A model generated the notes under the pieces. The model saw nothing but the letters and a program-made list of their open reading frames with translations. It did no database searches and was not told the DNA's origin. 64,000 nt of DNA. Origin: Deltaproteobacteria bacterium (GTDB lineage Bacteria; Myxococcota_A; Polyangia; Polyangiales; Polyangiaceae). Below are positions 52,104-61,187 of this stretch, in pieces. Location: the NCBI GenBank assembly GCA_003235365.1, contig QJWJ01000382.1:1-64000 (forward strand). The letters are read 5' to 3'. Each line of letters starts with the position of its first letter. Within the stretch, counting starts at the first letter, position 1. A program made the position numbers and the translations under genes.

Positions 52104-54689
52104 TCAGTCGTCGAGCGGACCGAAGTGACTCAGCCGCAAGATGGGCCGGTTGTGTTGCTGACTCGCCGCAAGATCGACTTCGAAGCGGGCGCCCCAATCG
52201 TAGTGCTCTTCGGGGTCGCTCAGGGTCTGTTGGAGTACCCAGTGCCGTGGCCCTTCGTCGATCGGGGCGCGACTGGCGCTGCGTGCGTCGGCGTCCAGCA
52301 AGATCGCTTCGTGCTCGGCCCAGTACGGCTCGAGCAGTTGACGAAGCCGCGGCGCAAACCACACTTCGCCACCCGTGTCCTTGGGTAGCCCATCGTCGGG
52401 CGGAAAAACGTCGACCAGTACTTCGACCGCGCGCTCGTAGTCCTGACGCGACACAGCCTGTACGAAACGCCAGCACGCGTTGCGTACCATCGCCGCGAAC
52501 GCCCGTCGGTTGTGCGTGATGTCCTGAACCTGTTCTTTGGGAGACTCTTCTCGGGTCGACCGCGCGGCATCACCCTGCTGCAGGCGTTCCCACTCGTCGA
52601 TCAGGCTCGCGTCGGCTGAACGCAGTTCGGCGCCGAGCCAGTCTTCCAGGTCGAACACTTCCTCGGTCTTGTGTTTCTCGGGCACGTTCTGACGCAGCGT
52701 GCGGTACACATCGGTCAAGTAGCGGAGCAGCACGCCCTCGGCGCGGGCCAAGCCGTACTCCTTGATGTAGTCGTTGAACGACGCGGCGAGTTCGTGCATG
52801 TCGCGAACGATGGACTTGGGCGCGATGTTGTGGGCCGACACCCAGGGGTGATGTTTGGCAAACAGGTTGAACGTCTCGTAGATGAACTCGGCCTCTGGCT
52901 TGGGCGTCTCCACCTTCTCGAGTTCCGCCATCCGCTCGTCGTACTCGACGCCCTGAGCTTTCAGTTCGGCGACCTTGCGTGCTTTGAGCGTCGCCAGTTG
53001 CCGCGCCAAGATGGCTGAAGGGTTTTCCACAATCGCTTCGACGATGCTCAGAACCGCCAAGGCGTAGGTCGGCGCTTCGGGGTCGAGCGCGTCGAAGGCT
53101 TCGACCGCGTACAACGACAGGGCTTGGTTCAAAGAGAAGTCGTCCTGCAGGTCGGCATGAACGGCTATCCCGTCTTTGCCCTGCTCGATGATGTTGGAAT
53201 CGACGAGGCCCTTGAACAGCTCGAGGCCCTCGCGCCGCAAGCGGCGCTTGCTCGCGGCAGATTCGTGGCTGCGCTCGAGGATCCGCAGTGCGGGCCTGCA
53301 GCCCCCCTGCCCCAGCAGCGCATTGAGCAGCAAACCGTGACTGATTTTGAACGAAGACTGCAACGACTCGGGCTTGGCCGCCTGCAACTGCGTCAACGTC
53401 GCCGCATTCCACGGCACGTAGCCCCACTCGGGCGGCTTGCGCAGGTGCAGCTTGCGCAACTTCTTTGGATTGTCGGCGGCCTTGTCCTTGAGGATTCGGT
53501 TTTCGATCTCGTGCTCGGGCGCTTGCACGACGACGCTGCCCTGAGTGTCGAACCCCTTTCGCCCGGCGCGCCCGGCGATCTGCTGAAAATCGCGAGCGGA
53601 CAGGATGACCGTCTTCTCTCCGTCAAACTTGCACAACTGAGTGAACAGCACCGTACGGATCGGCACGTTCACACCCACACCCAACGTGTCGGTCCCGCAG
53701 ATGATGCGCAGCAGTCCGCGCTGAGCCAGTTGCTCCACCAGACGTCGATACTTCGGCAACATGCCCGCGTGGTGCACGCCGATGCCGTGTGGCACGAAAC
53801 GGGCCAGCTCTTTGCCGAACGGCGTGTCGAAGCGAAAGCCCGTGAGCACGGACTTGAGCGCCGCTTTCTCCGACTTGTCGAGAAAGTTCAGGCTCATCAA
53901 GCTCTGAGCCTGTTCGGAGGCGGCGCGCTGAGAAAAGTGAACGATGTAGATCGGCACCTTGCCGCCTTCGACCAACGACAGCACCGTCTCTTGCAAGGGG
54001 TGCTCGCTGTAGGTGAAGTCCAGCGGCACCGGGCGCTCGAACGATTGCACCAACACGGCGCGAGCCGAGGTGCTCTGCTCGAGCTGTTTGACGAAGAAAT
54101 CGGGGTTGCCCATGGTCGCGCTCATCAGCAGAAAGCGCGCCTGGGGCAGGGTGAGCAGGGGCAATTGCCAAGCCACGCCGCGATCGCGATCGGCGTAGTA
54201 GTGAAACTCGTCCATCACGACCCAGTCGGCCTCTGCTTTGGCGCCTTCGCGCAACGCCAGGTTCGCGAGAATTTCGGCCGTACAACACAAGATCGGCGCG
54301 TCGCGATTGACGGTGGCATCGCCGGTCATCATCCCCACGTTGCGCCGACCGAGCTTCTCACACAGCTCGAAGAACTTCTCGGTGACCAACGCTTTGATGG
54401 GCGCGGTGTAGAACGCGAACTGGCCGTCGCACAGCGCCTTGAACCCGACTGCCAACGCCACCATCGACTTACCGGACCCGGTCGGCGTGTTGAGCACGAC
54501 GTGGTTACCGGAAAACACCTCGAGGATCGCCTCTTCTTGGGCGGGGTAGAGTGAAATGCCCGCGTCGGCCAGATACGACAAGAACCGATCGAGCAGTTCG
54601 TCAGCGTTCAACCGCTGACTCGCCGGCGGCAAGTAGCGTTCGAGCGCCCCCTGGGGCTGTTTCGACGGCTCAGTGTTGGGATCGGTCAC
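52104..54689 (-). CDS. DUF3516 DExH-box helicase
   Basis: An 861-residue ATP-dependent RNA/DNA helicase. TPTGSGKS (68-75) is the Walker A, TAPIKALVTEKF motif Ia, DEFHYYADRDRG (160-163) the DExH box, and LMSATMG motif III. The helicase C domain shows GIGVHHAGMLPKYR and QIAGRAGRKGFDTQGS (motif VI). The C-terminal part (from about residue 430) is the DUF3516 region. These proteins resemble Ski2/Mtr4-like helicases in bacteria, often in GC-rich groups; the target RNA is unknown. It starts with GTG. It is single, not in an obvious operon. Confidence 0.94.
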   Translation of the reverse strand: MTDPNTEPSKQPQGALERYLPPASQRLNADELLDRFLSYLADAGISLYPAQEEAILEVFSGNHVVLNTPTGSGKSMVALAVGFKALCDGQFAFYTAPIKALVTEKFFELCEKLGRRNVGMMTGDATVNRDAPILCCTAEILANLALREGAKAEADWVVMDEFHYYADRDRGVAWQLPLLTLPQARFLLMSATMGNPDFFVKQLEQSTSARAVLVQSFERPVPLDFTYSEHPLQETVLSLVEGGKVPIYIVHFSQRAASEQAQSLMSLNFLDKSEKAALKSVLTGFRFDTPFGKELARFVPHGIGVHHAGMLPKYRRLVEQLAQRGLLRIICGTDTLGVGVNVPIRTVLFTQLCKFDGEKTVILSARDFQQIAGRAGRKGFDTQGSVVVQAPEHEIENRILKDKAADNPKKLRKLHLRKPPEWGYVPWNAATLTQLQAAKPESLQSSFKISHGLLLNALLGQGGCRPALRILERSHESAASKRRLRREGLELFKGLVDSNIIEQGKDGIAVHADLQDDFSLNQALSLYAVEAFDALDPEAPTYALAVLSIVEAIVENPSAILARQLATLKARKVAELKAQGVEYDERMAELEKVETPKPEAEFIYETFNLFAKHHPWVSAHNIAPKSIVRDMHELAASFNDYIKEYGLARAEGVLLRYLTDVYRTLRQNVPEKHKTEEVFDLEDWLGAELRSADASLIDEWERLQQGDAARSTREESPKEQVQDITHNRRAFAAMVRNACWRFVQAVSRQDYERAVEVLVDVFPPDDGLPKDTGGEVWFAPRLRQLLEPYWAEHEAILLDADARSASRAPIDEGPRHWVLQQTLSDPEEHYDWGARFEVDLAASQQHNRPILRLSHFGPLDD

Positions 54690-54759
54690 TGCGACGACAG
54701 TAGTGTCCCGCGCCCGAGGTTCGTAGCAGAATCTGTGCGGGACGAATCACTCGGGGCAT

Positions 54760-55914
54760 TTACGAGCCGAGGACAGCTGGCAGCTGCCGAGCCAGCGCTT
54801 CGTACTGATCGCGAGTGTTGTACAGCTGTGCACTGACGCGCAACACGAGGTCGTTCTCGCTTTGCCAAGGCATGACCAAGGTCTCGAAGCCCATCGCCCG
54901 CAGCTCCCGGTAGGTGTCTTCGGCCGGAGCCTTGGCCGTGGAGTTCACACGGGGCAACGGCACGGACGCCAGGGAGCCGAGCATGTTATCGGGCGCCGGC
55001 GGCTCGATCCCGAGCGCCGCGCACAGCGTGTCTCGCGCAAACACCGCCAGCTCGTGATTCTGCTTACGTATCGCTCGCCAACCGCCGGGGACCATTTCGG
55101 CCATGGTCTGCAGCGCCTCGAAGACACACAAATACGGCGTGGGGTCGTCGGTCCCCGTCCAGTCGAACATGGCCCTGAAACGCTCGTTCATCGGGTGAGC
55201 GAAACCGTGGCTGATGACCGGTGGTGCGACCCGCTCCTGCAAGTCGCGGCGCACCCACAACATCCCGGCGCCTTTCGGCGCGCACATCCACTTGTGAAAA
55301 TTGGCGGCGTAGTAGCCCGCGCCAATGCCTTCGATGTCGAGTTCGAGCATGCCTGGCGCGTGAGCACCGTCCACGAGCGTTTCCACGCCGCGCTCGCGCA
55401 GCGCACGCACGATGCTGCTGATCGGCAAGACGAGACCCGTGATGCTCGTGACGTGATCGATCAGCGCCAAGCGGGTTCGGTCGGTAACCCCACGCAGCAC
55501 GGCATCGACGACTTGGTTCGGGGACTGAATCGGGAACGGAACTTTGACCGCCACGACCTTCGCGCCGGCTTGCTCGGCGACGAAACGCAGCGCGTTCGCG
55601 CAAGCGCCGTAGGTGTGATTGGTCGTCAACAGCTCGTCCCCCGCGACGAACGGAGCCGAACGCAAAACGGCGTTGACGCCTTCGGTGGCGTTGCGCACGA
55701 ACACCATGTCGTTCGGGCTCACGCCGAGGAACGGGGCCAGTTGGCTCCGTACCGCGTTCAGGCGCGGCAACAGGCCACGCATGAATTCGACGGGGTTCTT
55801 CTCCAGTTCGCGCCGAAGTCGTGTCTGCACTTCGAGCACCGCTTTGGGGCACGCGCCGAACGAGCCGTGATTCAGGAAAGCGACGCCCGGATCGAGATGC
55901 CAGTGCTCCAGCAT
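54760..55914 (-). CDS. Class-V aminotransferase (isopenicillin-N-epimerase-like)
   Basis: A 384-residue PLP enzyme, fold type I, class V. LDPGVAFLNHGSFGACPK is the family start. NATEGVNAVL binds the cofactor phosphate, LVDGAHAPGMLELD holds the Asp-Ala-His PLP contact, and YYAANFHKWMCAPKG gives the Schiff-base Lys 208. It is similar to isopenicillin N epimerases and cysteine-desulfurase relatives, but no beta-lactam gene is nearby. The likely reaction is an epimerisation, lyase or sulfur transfer on an amino acid; the substrate is not predictable. The ATG at 55914 gives the usual length. Confidence 0.92.
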   Translation of the reverse strand: MLEHWHLDPGVAFLNHGSFGACPKAVLEVQTRLRRELEKNPVEFMRGLLPRLNAVRSQLAPFLGVSPNDMVFVRNATEGVNAVLRSAPFVAGDELLTTNHTYGACANALRFVAEQAGAKVVAVKVPFPIQSPNQVVDAVLRGVTDRTRLALIDHVTSITGLVLPISSIVRALRERGVETLVDGAHAPGMLELDIEGIGAGYYAANFHKWMCAPKGAGMLWVRRDLQERVAPPVISHGFAHPMNERFRAMFDWTGTDDPTPYLCVFEALQTMAEMVPGGWRAIRKQNHELAVFARDTLCAALGIEPPAPDNMLGSLASVPLPRVNSTAKAPAEDTYRELRAMGFETLVMPWQSENDLVLRVSAQLYNTRDQYEALARQLPAVLGS

Positions 55915-56035
55915 GGCTGCATCTATGCACCAGCGCGCCACACAGCACAAGCGACGTGTACTCGGCGGGCCGCACGTCGGAGGGTCGCGCCGCGGCAGAC
56001 CGCGTGAGGCGTGACTGATGGCGAAAATAGACTCT

Positions 56036-56073
56036 ACCCGAAAAAAGAAACCGGGACCCGCGGGGCCCCGGTT
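56036..56073 (-). terminator. Intrinsic terminator of the lipoprotein gene
   Basis: Read on the minus strand: AACCGGGGCCC, loop CGC, GGGTCCCGGTT (56073 to 56049) forms an 11-bp stem with one G-U pair, then TTCTTTTTTC. It lies about 70 bases past the stop at 56144 and is a convincing rho-independent terminator. Confidence 0.92.
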
Positions 56074-56143
56074 CGCAAGCGTGCGTTCCAGTGCGTTCTT
56101 CTCGAACGCGCGGGCCCGTGAGCCCGACGCGCGCGAGGCTCCG

Positions 56144-57832
56144 CTACTTCGCCGCGGGCTTGAAGAACACCCCGCGCAGATCTTCGGTCGTCGAGATGGG
56201 AGCGGCGTCCCCCTTGCCGGGCTGCCGCCACGAGGAAACGCGGAACTGGTAGTACATGCCGGCATCGAGGGGGCCGCCGTAGTCCACGGTGACCTCGTCT
56301 TGCCCGCTGACGCCGGGCAATTGGAGCGAGTTCCACACTTCGTTGCCGAAAGCATCGAAGACGCGCACGTCGTACCAGTCTTCGCTGCTGTCGTCGGCCC
56401 AACGCAGCGTGGGCGGCGCTGACACGGCTTCTGGTTCGTCGGTACCCGGTGCAATGACCGCCAGGGCTTCGGTGACCTTGAACGAGTCACTGATCGACAG
56501 AGTCGTTCCGTCCTTGGCCGCGACCTGAATGTGAACGAAGTCGGTGCCGGCGATGTTGGTGTCGGGATCACGAACGAGGTCGTCGTTTTCGTAAGCCGCC
56601 AGCACGACGTAGTCTCCATCAGGGACGCCTTCGATGGTGAAATCGCCGTCGATGTTGGGCTTGCCGGTGCGCGGCGCGCGCAGACCGCGAGGCACCTCGC
56701 CGCGCGCGGCGTCCATGTCGAAAGTGTCTTCGACCACCAGGATCACACTGGTGAGCGATCCGCCGCTGGCGTTGACGATCTGGATGTTGCCGCTGACCGT
56801 CACCGTGTCGTCGTCGCGTTCATCGAGGACCACGCCGCTGACGTCCTTGCCGCTGACTTTCGCCGACCCTGGATCGATCTGCAGCTCGGCACCATAGCCC
56901 GCCACTTCGTAGTCGCCGTTGGGAACGTTGAAAATCGTGAACGTGCCGTCCTTGTCCGTCGTTGCGCTGAACGCGCCGTCTGCACCACTGGCCACGATCA
57001 ACACACCGGTGAGGTTCGACTCCTTCGAGACGCCAGCCAGCGAACCCGAAACGCGGTAGCGTTCACCTTCGGGCAGCGGGATGAGGCCGACCTGCGTCAG
57101 CGCATTGTCGACGACCCACCCCGAGCCGTCGGCGTCGGCATCTTCGACGGTGATCGGCAGTGCCACGCGCACGCCAAACGGGAAGTTCTGGTAGTCTTGC
57201 GCCGCGGCGCGCAGCGTGAAGCTCTCGTCGGTGGGGCTGCCGTCGTCGTTGCGCGGCACGGGTACGGTCAGCGAGTACGAGCCGTCCGCACCGGAAACCG
57301 CAACACTCGTGGCGGCCGAACCTTCGTCGTCGATGCCGATCACGTGAGCGCCAGCAACCGGCTTCGCCGTCGACGTGTCGGTCACCTTGCCCACGAGAAC
57401 GACGGGACCAAAACAGCGGTGTCCGCCTGAGGCAATCTCGGCGCACAACAGGCCGTCGGCGCAGTAATCCTCGTCGGGTTCACACTCTTCGCCTTCGAGA
57501 ATGCGGCAGGTCGGTCGCGCGTCGGCGCCCGCGTCGCCTTCGGCCGCGGGTTCTTCACACACCGCAGTCAGTGCACAACCGCCGTTGTCGAGGTCGTCGT
57601 CGTCCGGCATACACTCGGCACCGGGTGGCAACGTGCACACGCCTTCACCGTCTTTGTCTTCGGTACACAGCAGGTCTTCGTTGCAGGAGTCCTTCTCGAG
57701 TTCACACGTGGAACTCAACTCGCCTTGCTCGACGGCAGTGTCGTCCTTCTCTTCGCCGCATGCAGGCAGGTAACAAATGGTGAGCAATGCGGCCGCAGCG
57801 CACATGCCTTTCGAAATAGTCGAAGTGGTCAT
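56144..57832 (-). CDS. Lipoprotein with carboxypeptidase-regulatory-like repeats
   Basis: A 562-residue secreted lipoprotein: signal AAAALLTICYLPAC (Cys 25). Residues 40-135 are a Cys-rich region with Asp/Glu runs (CNEDLLCTEDKDGEGVC, CALTAVCEE). Three carboxypeptidase-regulatory-like beta domains follow, e.g. VVLVGKVTDTSTAKPVAGAH with GADGSYSLTVP, VSGSLAGVSKESNLTGVLI with DKDGTFTIFNVPNGDYEVAG, and ISGxVxx-like VTVSGNIQIVNASGG with DGDFTIEGVPDGDYVVLA. A C-terminal fibronectin-like part (WYDVRVFDAFGNEVW) ends it. It is a surface adhesion or binding protein without catalytic residues. A strong terminator follows. Confidence 0.88.
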   Translation of the reverse strand: MTTSTISKGMCAAAALLTICYLPACGEEKDDTAVEQGELSSTCELEKDSCNEDLLCTEDKDGEGVCTLPPGAECMPDDDDLDNGGCALTAVCEEPAAEGDAGADARPTCRILEGEECEPDEDYCADGLLCAEIASGGHRCFGPVVLVGKVTDTSTAKPVAGAHVIGIDDEGSAATSVAVSGADGSYSLTVPVPRNDDGSPTDESFTLRAAAQDYQNFPFGVRVALPITVEDADADGSGWVVDNALTQVGLIPLPEGERYRVSGSLAGVSKESNLTGVLIVASGADGAFSATTDKDGTFTIFNVPNGDYEVAGYGAELQIDPGSAKVSGKDVSGVVLDERDDDTVTVSGNIQIVNASGGSLTSVILVVEDTFDMDAARGEVPRGLRAPRTGKPNIDGDFTIEGVPDGDYVVLAAYENDDLVRDPDTNIAGTDFVHIQVAAKDGTTLSISDSFKVTEALAVIAPGTDEPEAVSAPPTLRWADDSSEDWYDVRVFDAFGNEVWNSLQLPGVSGQDEVTVDYGGPLDAGMYYQFRVSSWRQPGKGDAAPISTTEDLRGVFFKPAAK

Positions 57833-58060
57833 TTCAGATTCTCCGCCCCTATAGTGGGCCCCGAGTCCCGGTTTTCTGACGTCGCTTGCCCGCGAGCCGG
57901 ACCCGGATTGGTTGCAATCCCCGCGCAATCCAGTCTGGCGACGACTCGGGTGGGAATGGTCAGCACAGAGTCTGTTGTGCAGTCCCTCAGAGACGCGCGC
58001 GGCGATGTGCCTGCGCAGAGGTCGCGGCCGTCGCTGACACCGAACCCGGCGGCCTCGGCG

Positions 58061-59326
58061 TCAGCCGAGCGCGACGAGCGCCGGTCCTGAATAGGACTCG
58101 ACCGCTTCTTTGAGGCGTCGCCGCGCCGCGCTCATCCGTGTTCGTGACGAATCGACGACGACGTAGATCATCGTCGTATCCGAGCCCGGCAACGCATGGA
58201 CGAGGTGGTAGTGGCGATTGGTCGTGAGCGCGGTGTCGACGACCTGCTCGTCGCGCGAGACGATACTCAGACTTTGAATGTGCGCCCAGGCAATGTCGGG
58301 ATCGAGCGCAGTGCCGAGGACCCCACTGCAGGTGCCCGTCAAACGGTCGATCAGCGCGGCTCCCAACACGCCGACGTTCTGCATGCAACGCTCGAGCAGA
58401 TCTTGGGCGGCCTGCGAGTTACCTTCAGGGGTAACGAACGCGTCCGTCCAGGCACGTTGCGGGGTCATCTTCGGCATCAGTGGCGGCGGAGGAAAGGACG
58501 GTGTCAGGCCGCGCAACTCGGCCATGTCCATCAGTTCGCCCAAACTGAAGAGCAGGTCGCCGGCGTACTTGCGACGCTGAGGCAAGAACAGCGTCTGCGG
58601 GCGAGCGAACTGGCAGATCGCCTGCAGTTTGCGGCGCACCCAGAGCTGGACCCCGTCGCGCAATCGAGCGCGGTCCACCAAGCCCCAACGGACGAGCGTG
58701 TCGCTCAGCCCAGCACCGGTCGTGCGGCACTCCTCGAGCACGGCTTGTATCGTCTCTGGCTCGATTTGCGAGTCTGCCGCCAGCAAGTCGAAAAACGCGC
58801 CGCGCTCCTCGGACATGTGGGCCCAAGCGATGCGCCCCTCGTGAAAGAACACGCGAGCCGTCACGTCACCGTCGCGCACCACCAGCTCGCCGTTGCCTTC
58901 CGCTTGTGCATCGACCAGTGCCTGAACGACCACTTGCTTCGTAGGTACGCTCGGTGTGGGACGACGCGCGGCGACGCGCAAACGAGCCACGAGAAGATCT
59001 GGCGCAACCGGTTTGCACAGCAGGTCGTCGGCACCGACGCTCAAGCCCTCGATCACTTCCTGGCGCCGATTCTTGGCGGTGACGATGAGCACGTGCGGTT
59101 GAACGTGCAGGCTCGCCTCACGTACCCTCCGGCAGACCTCCGTGCCGGACAAGCCAGGCATGACCCAATCGAGGATCAGCACGTCGGGCGGCGTCGCCGA
59201 AAGCACACGCTCCAGGGCCGCCTCGCCGTCAGCGACGCAATCGACTTCGTGCTCGGTATGTTTGTGAATGATCTGCGTGAGGATTTTCGCGTAAACGGGG
59301 TCGTCTTCTGCAACGAGGATTCGCAT
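58061..59326 (-). CDS. Response regulator with DUF4388/PATAN and roadblock-like parts
   Basis: A 421-residue regulator. Residues 1-120 are a receiver domain: acidic pair D8-D9, phospho-Asp 53 (LILDWVMPG), Thr/Ser near IVTAK, Lys 105 (LCKP). From about 130 to 275 lies a DUF4388/PATAN-like segment (GNGELVVRDGDVTARVFFHEGRIAWA, LLAADSQIEPETIQAVLEE). The C-terminal 120 residues (LLERCMQNVGVLGAALIDRL, TMIYVVVDSSRTRM) look like a roadblock/LC7 domain. Such proteins act in gliding or polarity-type signalling without DNA binding. It follows the other regulator gene by 15 bases, so they form an operon. The sensor kinase is elsewhere. Confidence 0.88.
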   Translation of the reverse strand: MRILVAEDDPVYAKILTQIIHKHTEHEVDCVADGEAALERVLSATPPDVLILDWVMPGLSGTEVCRRVREASLHVQPHVLIVTAKNRRQEVIEGLSVGADDLLCKPVAPDLLVARLRVAARRPTPSVPTKQVVVQALVDAQAEGNGELVVRDGDVTARVFFHEGRIAWAHMSEERGAFFDLLAADSQIEPETIQAVLEECRTTGAGLSDTLVRWGLVDRARLRDGVQLWVRRKLQAICQFARPQTLFLPQRRKYAGDLLFSLGELMDMAELRGLTPSFPPPPLMPKMTPQRAWTDAFVTPEGNSQAAQDLLERCMQNVGVLGAALIDRLTGTCSGVLGTALDPDIAWAHIQSLSIVSRDEQVVDTALTTNRHYHLVHALPGSDTTMIYVVVDSSRTRMSAARRRLKEAVESYSGPALVALG

Positions 59327-59341
59327 CGATGGACCTCACGT

Positions 59342-60415
59342 TCATGCTGGGCGTCGCGCGCCTTCGTCCAACTGCCGCGCGTGCTCCATCAGAAGCGCGC
59401 TCAACGGCGTTTGGATCGAGTCTTCTTCGGTCACTTCTCCAGGAACGAATTCGAAACGACCGCTGGCCAAACCGAGCAGATCGTACAGCACATCTTGTTT
59501 GTCGACGGCAGAATCGCGATCCATCGTCTTGGCGCGAACAGGTCTGCCATTTTCGAGCATCACCAACGATCCCCTCGGCTCGAGATAGATCACACCCGAT
59601 TTGCGCTCCATTTCCAGGAACGACAACAACGCCGGCAACCCGACTTGTTCGAGATCTCCGCGCAAGCCATCCGGCGCACGAGGGATCCAAGAGTTTGACG
59701 TCGTCGGCGCGGTGCGCTGAAGCAAACGCTCGACCCGCGCGAGGAGCACCTCCTGCGAATACGGCTTCTGCAGGTAGTCGTCGACCCCCAAGCGATACCC
59801 CTTGAGGCGGTCTTCCTCGCCACCGAGGGTGGTGAGGAAGATCACGGGTGTGCGAGCCAGCTGCTTTCGAGCGCGGATCATGCGCAACAACTGCCAGCCA
59901 TCCGCCTTGGGCATTTGCACGTCCGACAAGATGATGTCGGGCACGTTCTTCAGCGCCATCGCCAAACCCACCAAGCCGTCCTCGGCTAAGAATACCTCGT
60001 CGCCGCGTTCCAAGAAGGGCTCCGAGGCGATCTTCGCCTGGGCCGGGCTGTCGTCGACAATCAGAATCTTCAGTTTCGGCGCGTTGGCGCGCAGGCTGGC
60101 TCGGATCTCACGCAACGCGGGATCGGTATCGACGATGAACTGCTCGATCTGCTTCACGGCGTCTTCGTCGAGGTCGACCCGCGTCGAGAAACGGCCGGGT
60201 TTGCCTTCGATCGGCGCGGACTCGACGACACTGGTGACCAATTCGAGGTTCAGCGCCTCGGTCGTCAGTTCGAGGCACAGCAGGACCTTGTCGCCCGCGC
60301 TCAACTGCCGAGCCGTGCGCAGCTGAGCAGCGCCGCGGGAGAGTGAGCTCTGGTAGGTCACGACGAGATCGTCGTGCTGAGCAAACCGAATGACTCCACT
60401 GACCTTCTTCGACAA
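59342..60415 (-). CDS. PilZ-like + receiver + DUF4388 regulator
   Basis: A 357-residue protein. Residues 1-95 have beta character with FSTRVDLDED and an LSRG motif, resembling a PilZ-like or related domain (tentative). Residues 114-235 are a receiver: D121-D122, phospho-Asp 165 (IILSDVQMPKADGW), Thr 195, Lys 217 (LQKPYS). From 240 on is a DUF4388/PATAN domain (RGDLEQVGLPALLSFLEMERKSG, LVMLENGRPVRAK). The likely start is a TTG at 60415, with GGAG eight bases upstream. It is the first gene of a two-gene regulator operon. The output is presumably protein-protein signalling. Confidence 0.85.
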   Translation of the reverse strand: MSKKVSGVIRFAQHDDLVVTYQSSLSRGAAQLRTARQLSAGDKVLLCLELTTEALNLELVTSVVESAPIEGKPGRFSTRVDLDEDAVKQIEQFIVDTDPALREIRASLRANAPKLKILIVDDSPAQAKIASEPFLERGDEVFLAEDGLVGLAMALKNVPDIILSDVQMPKADGWQLLRMIRARKQLARTPVIFLTTLGGEEDRLKGYRLGVDDYLQKPYSQEVLLARVERLLQRTAPTTSNSWIPRAPDGLRGDLEQVGLPALLSFLEMERKSGVIYLEPRGSLVMLENGRPVRAKTMDRDSAVDKQDVLYDLLGLASGRFEFVPGEVTEEDSIQTPLSALLMEHARQLDEGARRPA

Positions 60416-60743
60416 ACGCAGGACTCCGTTGACCGCACTACGGCGCGCACGGCACGGCGGTTAGTGGCCTCCGCCGCGCGCCGTTTTGGTTATCTTGGCA
60501 CGCAAACGAAGATCCGCAGGAAGCACTCCACCGAACGATGGGTTCGAGCGGCGTGAGCGGAAAAACCCCGTACCGGGACGCTCCTCGAACCACGTTCGCG
60601 CACACGCTTGGGCAGAAGTCAGATGTCGCCCCGGGGAAGGCCCGGGGCTCGAGGGGTGGGAGCGCTGCGCCGTCGACCTACAATGGACCGAGGCCGGCTC
60701 CCGCACTTGAGGCTCACGTGGCGCGCGCGATAGGTTCGCGGCC
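60416..60743. other. Divergent promoter region, no gene seen
   Basis: About 330 bases between the regulator operon and the YciI-like gene. Short GC-rich frames only. TTGAGG followed 18 bases later by TAGGTT (60709-60738) is a weak promoter candidate for the plus-strand gene. Confidence 0.35.
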
Positions 60744-61043
60744 ATGTTCATCATCGAACTGACATACATTGCCGAACTCAACGCCATCGACGCCGCGATG
60801 CGCGCCCACATGACCTTTCTGCGCAAGCACTACGCGGCCAAGCGCTTCATTGCGTCCGGCAGGAAGATCCCTCGCGACGGCGGAATCATTCTCGCCGTCG
60901 GTGAGAGCCGGGAAGAAATCGAAGCCATCGCCCAAGACGATCCATTCGTGAAACGCGGGCTCGCACAGGCACGCGTGATCGAATTCCGACTGAGTCAACG
61001 TGCTGAGGACATCGCCGCCGCATTCGCCACACCGAGCGGGTGA
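60744..61043 (+). CDS. YciI-like protein
   Basis: A 99-residue small alpha/beta (ferredoxin-like) protein of the YciI family. FIIELTYIAELNAIDAAMRAHMTFL carries the family His; RDGGIILAVGESREEIEAIAQDDPFVKRGLAQARVIEF is the standard second half. The fold is shared with small dehydrochlorinase- and lactonase-like enzymes, but the natural role of YciI proteins is uncertain. It stands alone, with 144 bases to the next gene. Confidence 0.9.
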   Translation: MFIIELTYIAELNAIDAAMRAHMTFLRKHYAAKRFIASGRKIPRDGGIILAVGESREEIEAIAQDDPFVKRGLAQARVIEFRLSQRAEDIAAAFATPSG

Positions 61044-61187
61044 ACTCTCGCCAGCGCTTGGAACGGGACGCGACCCTGGGCGAAATTATTTGCGCCCGCG
61101 CGGCACGCATCCCGCTGGTATCTTCCTTTCGTTCATGAGCCGAGAAACCAACCTACGTCACCGGCGCCGAACAATGAGCACCTCGAT

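Noticed and set aside
54760..55914. Part of a beta-lactam biosynthesis locus
   Set aside because: The epimerase-like enzyme stands among unrelated genes; class-V aminotransferases of this subgroup occur in many non-producers.
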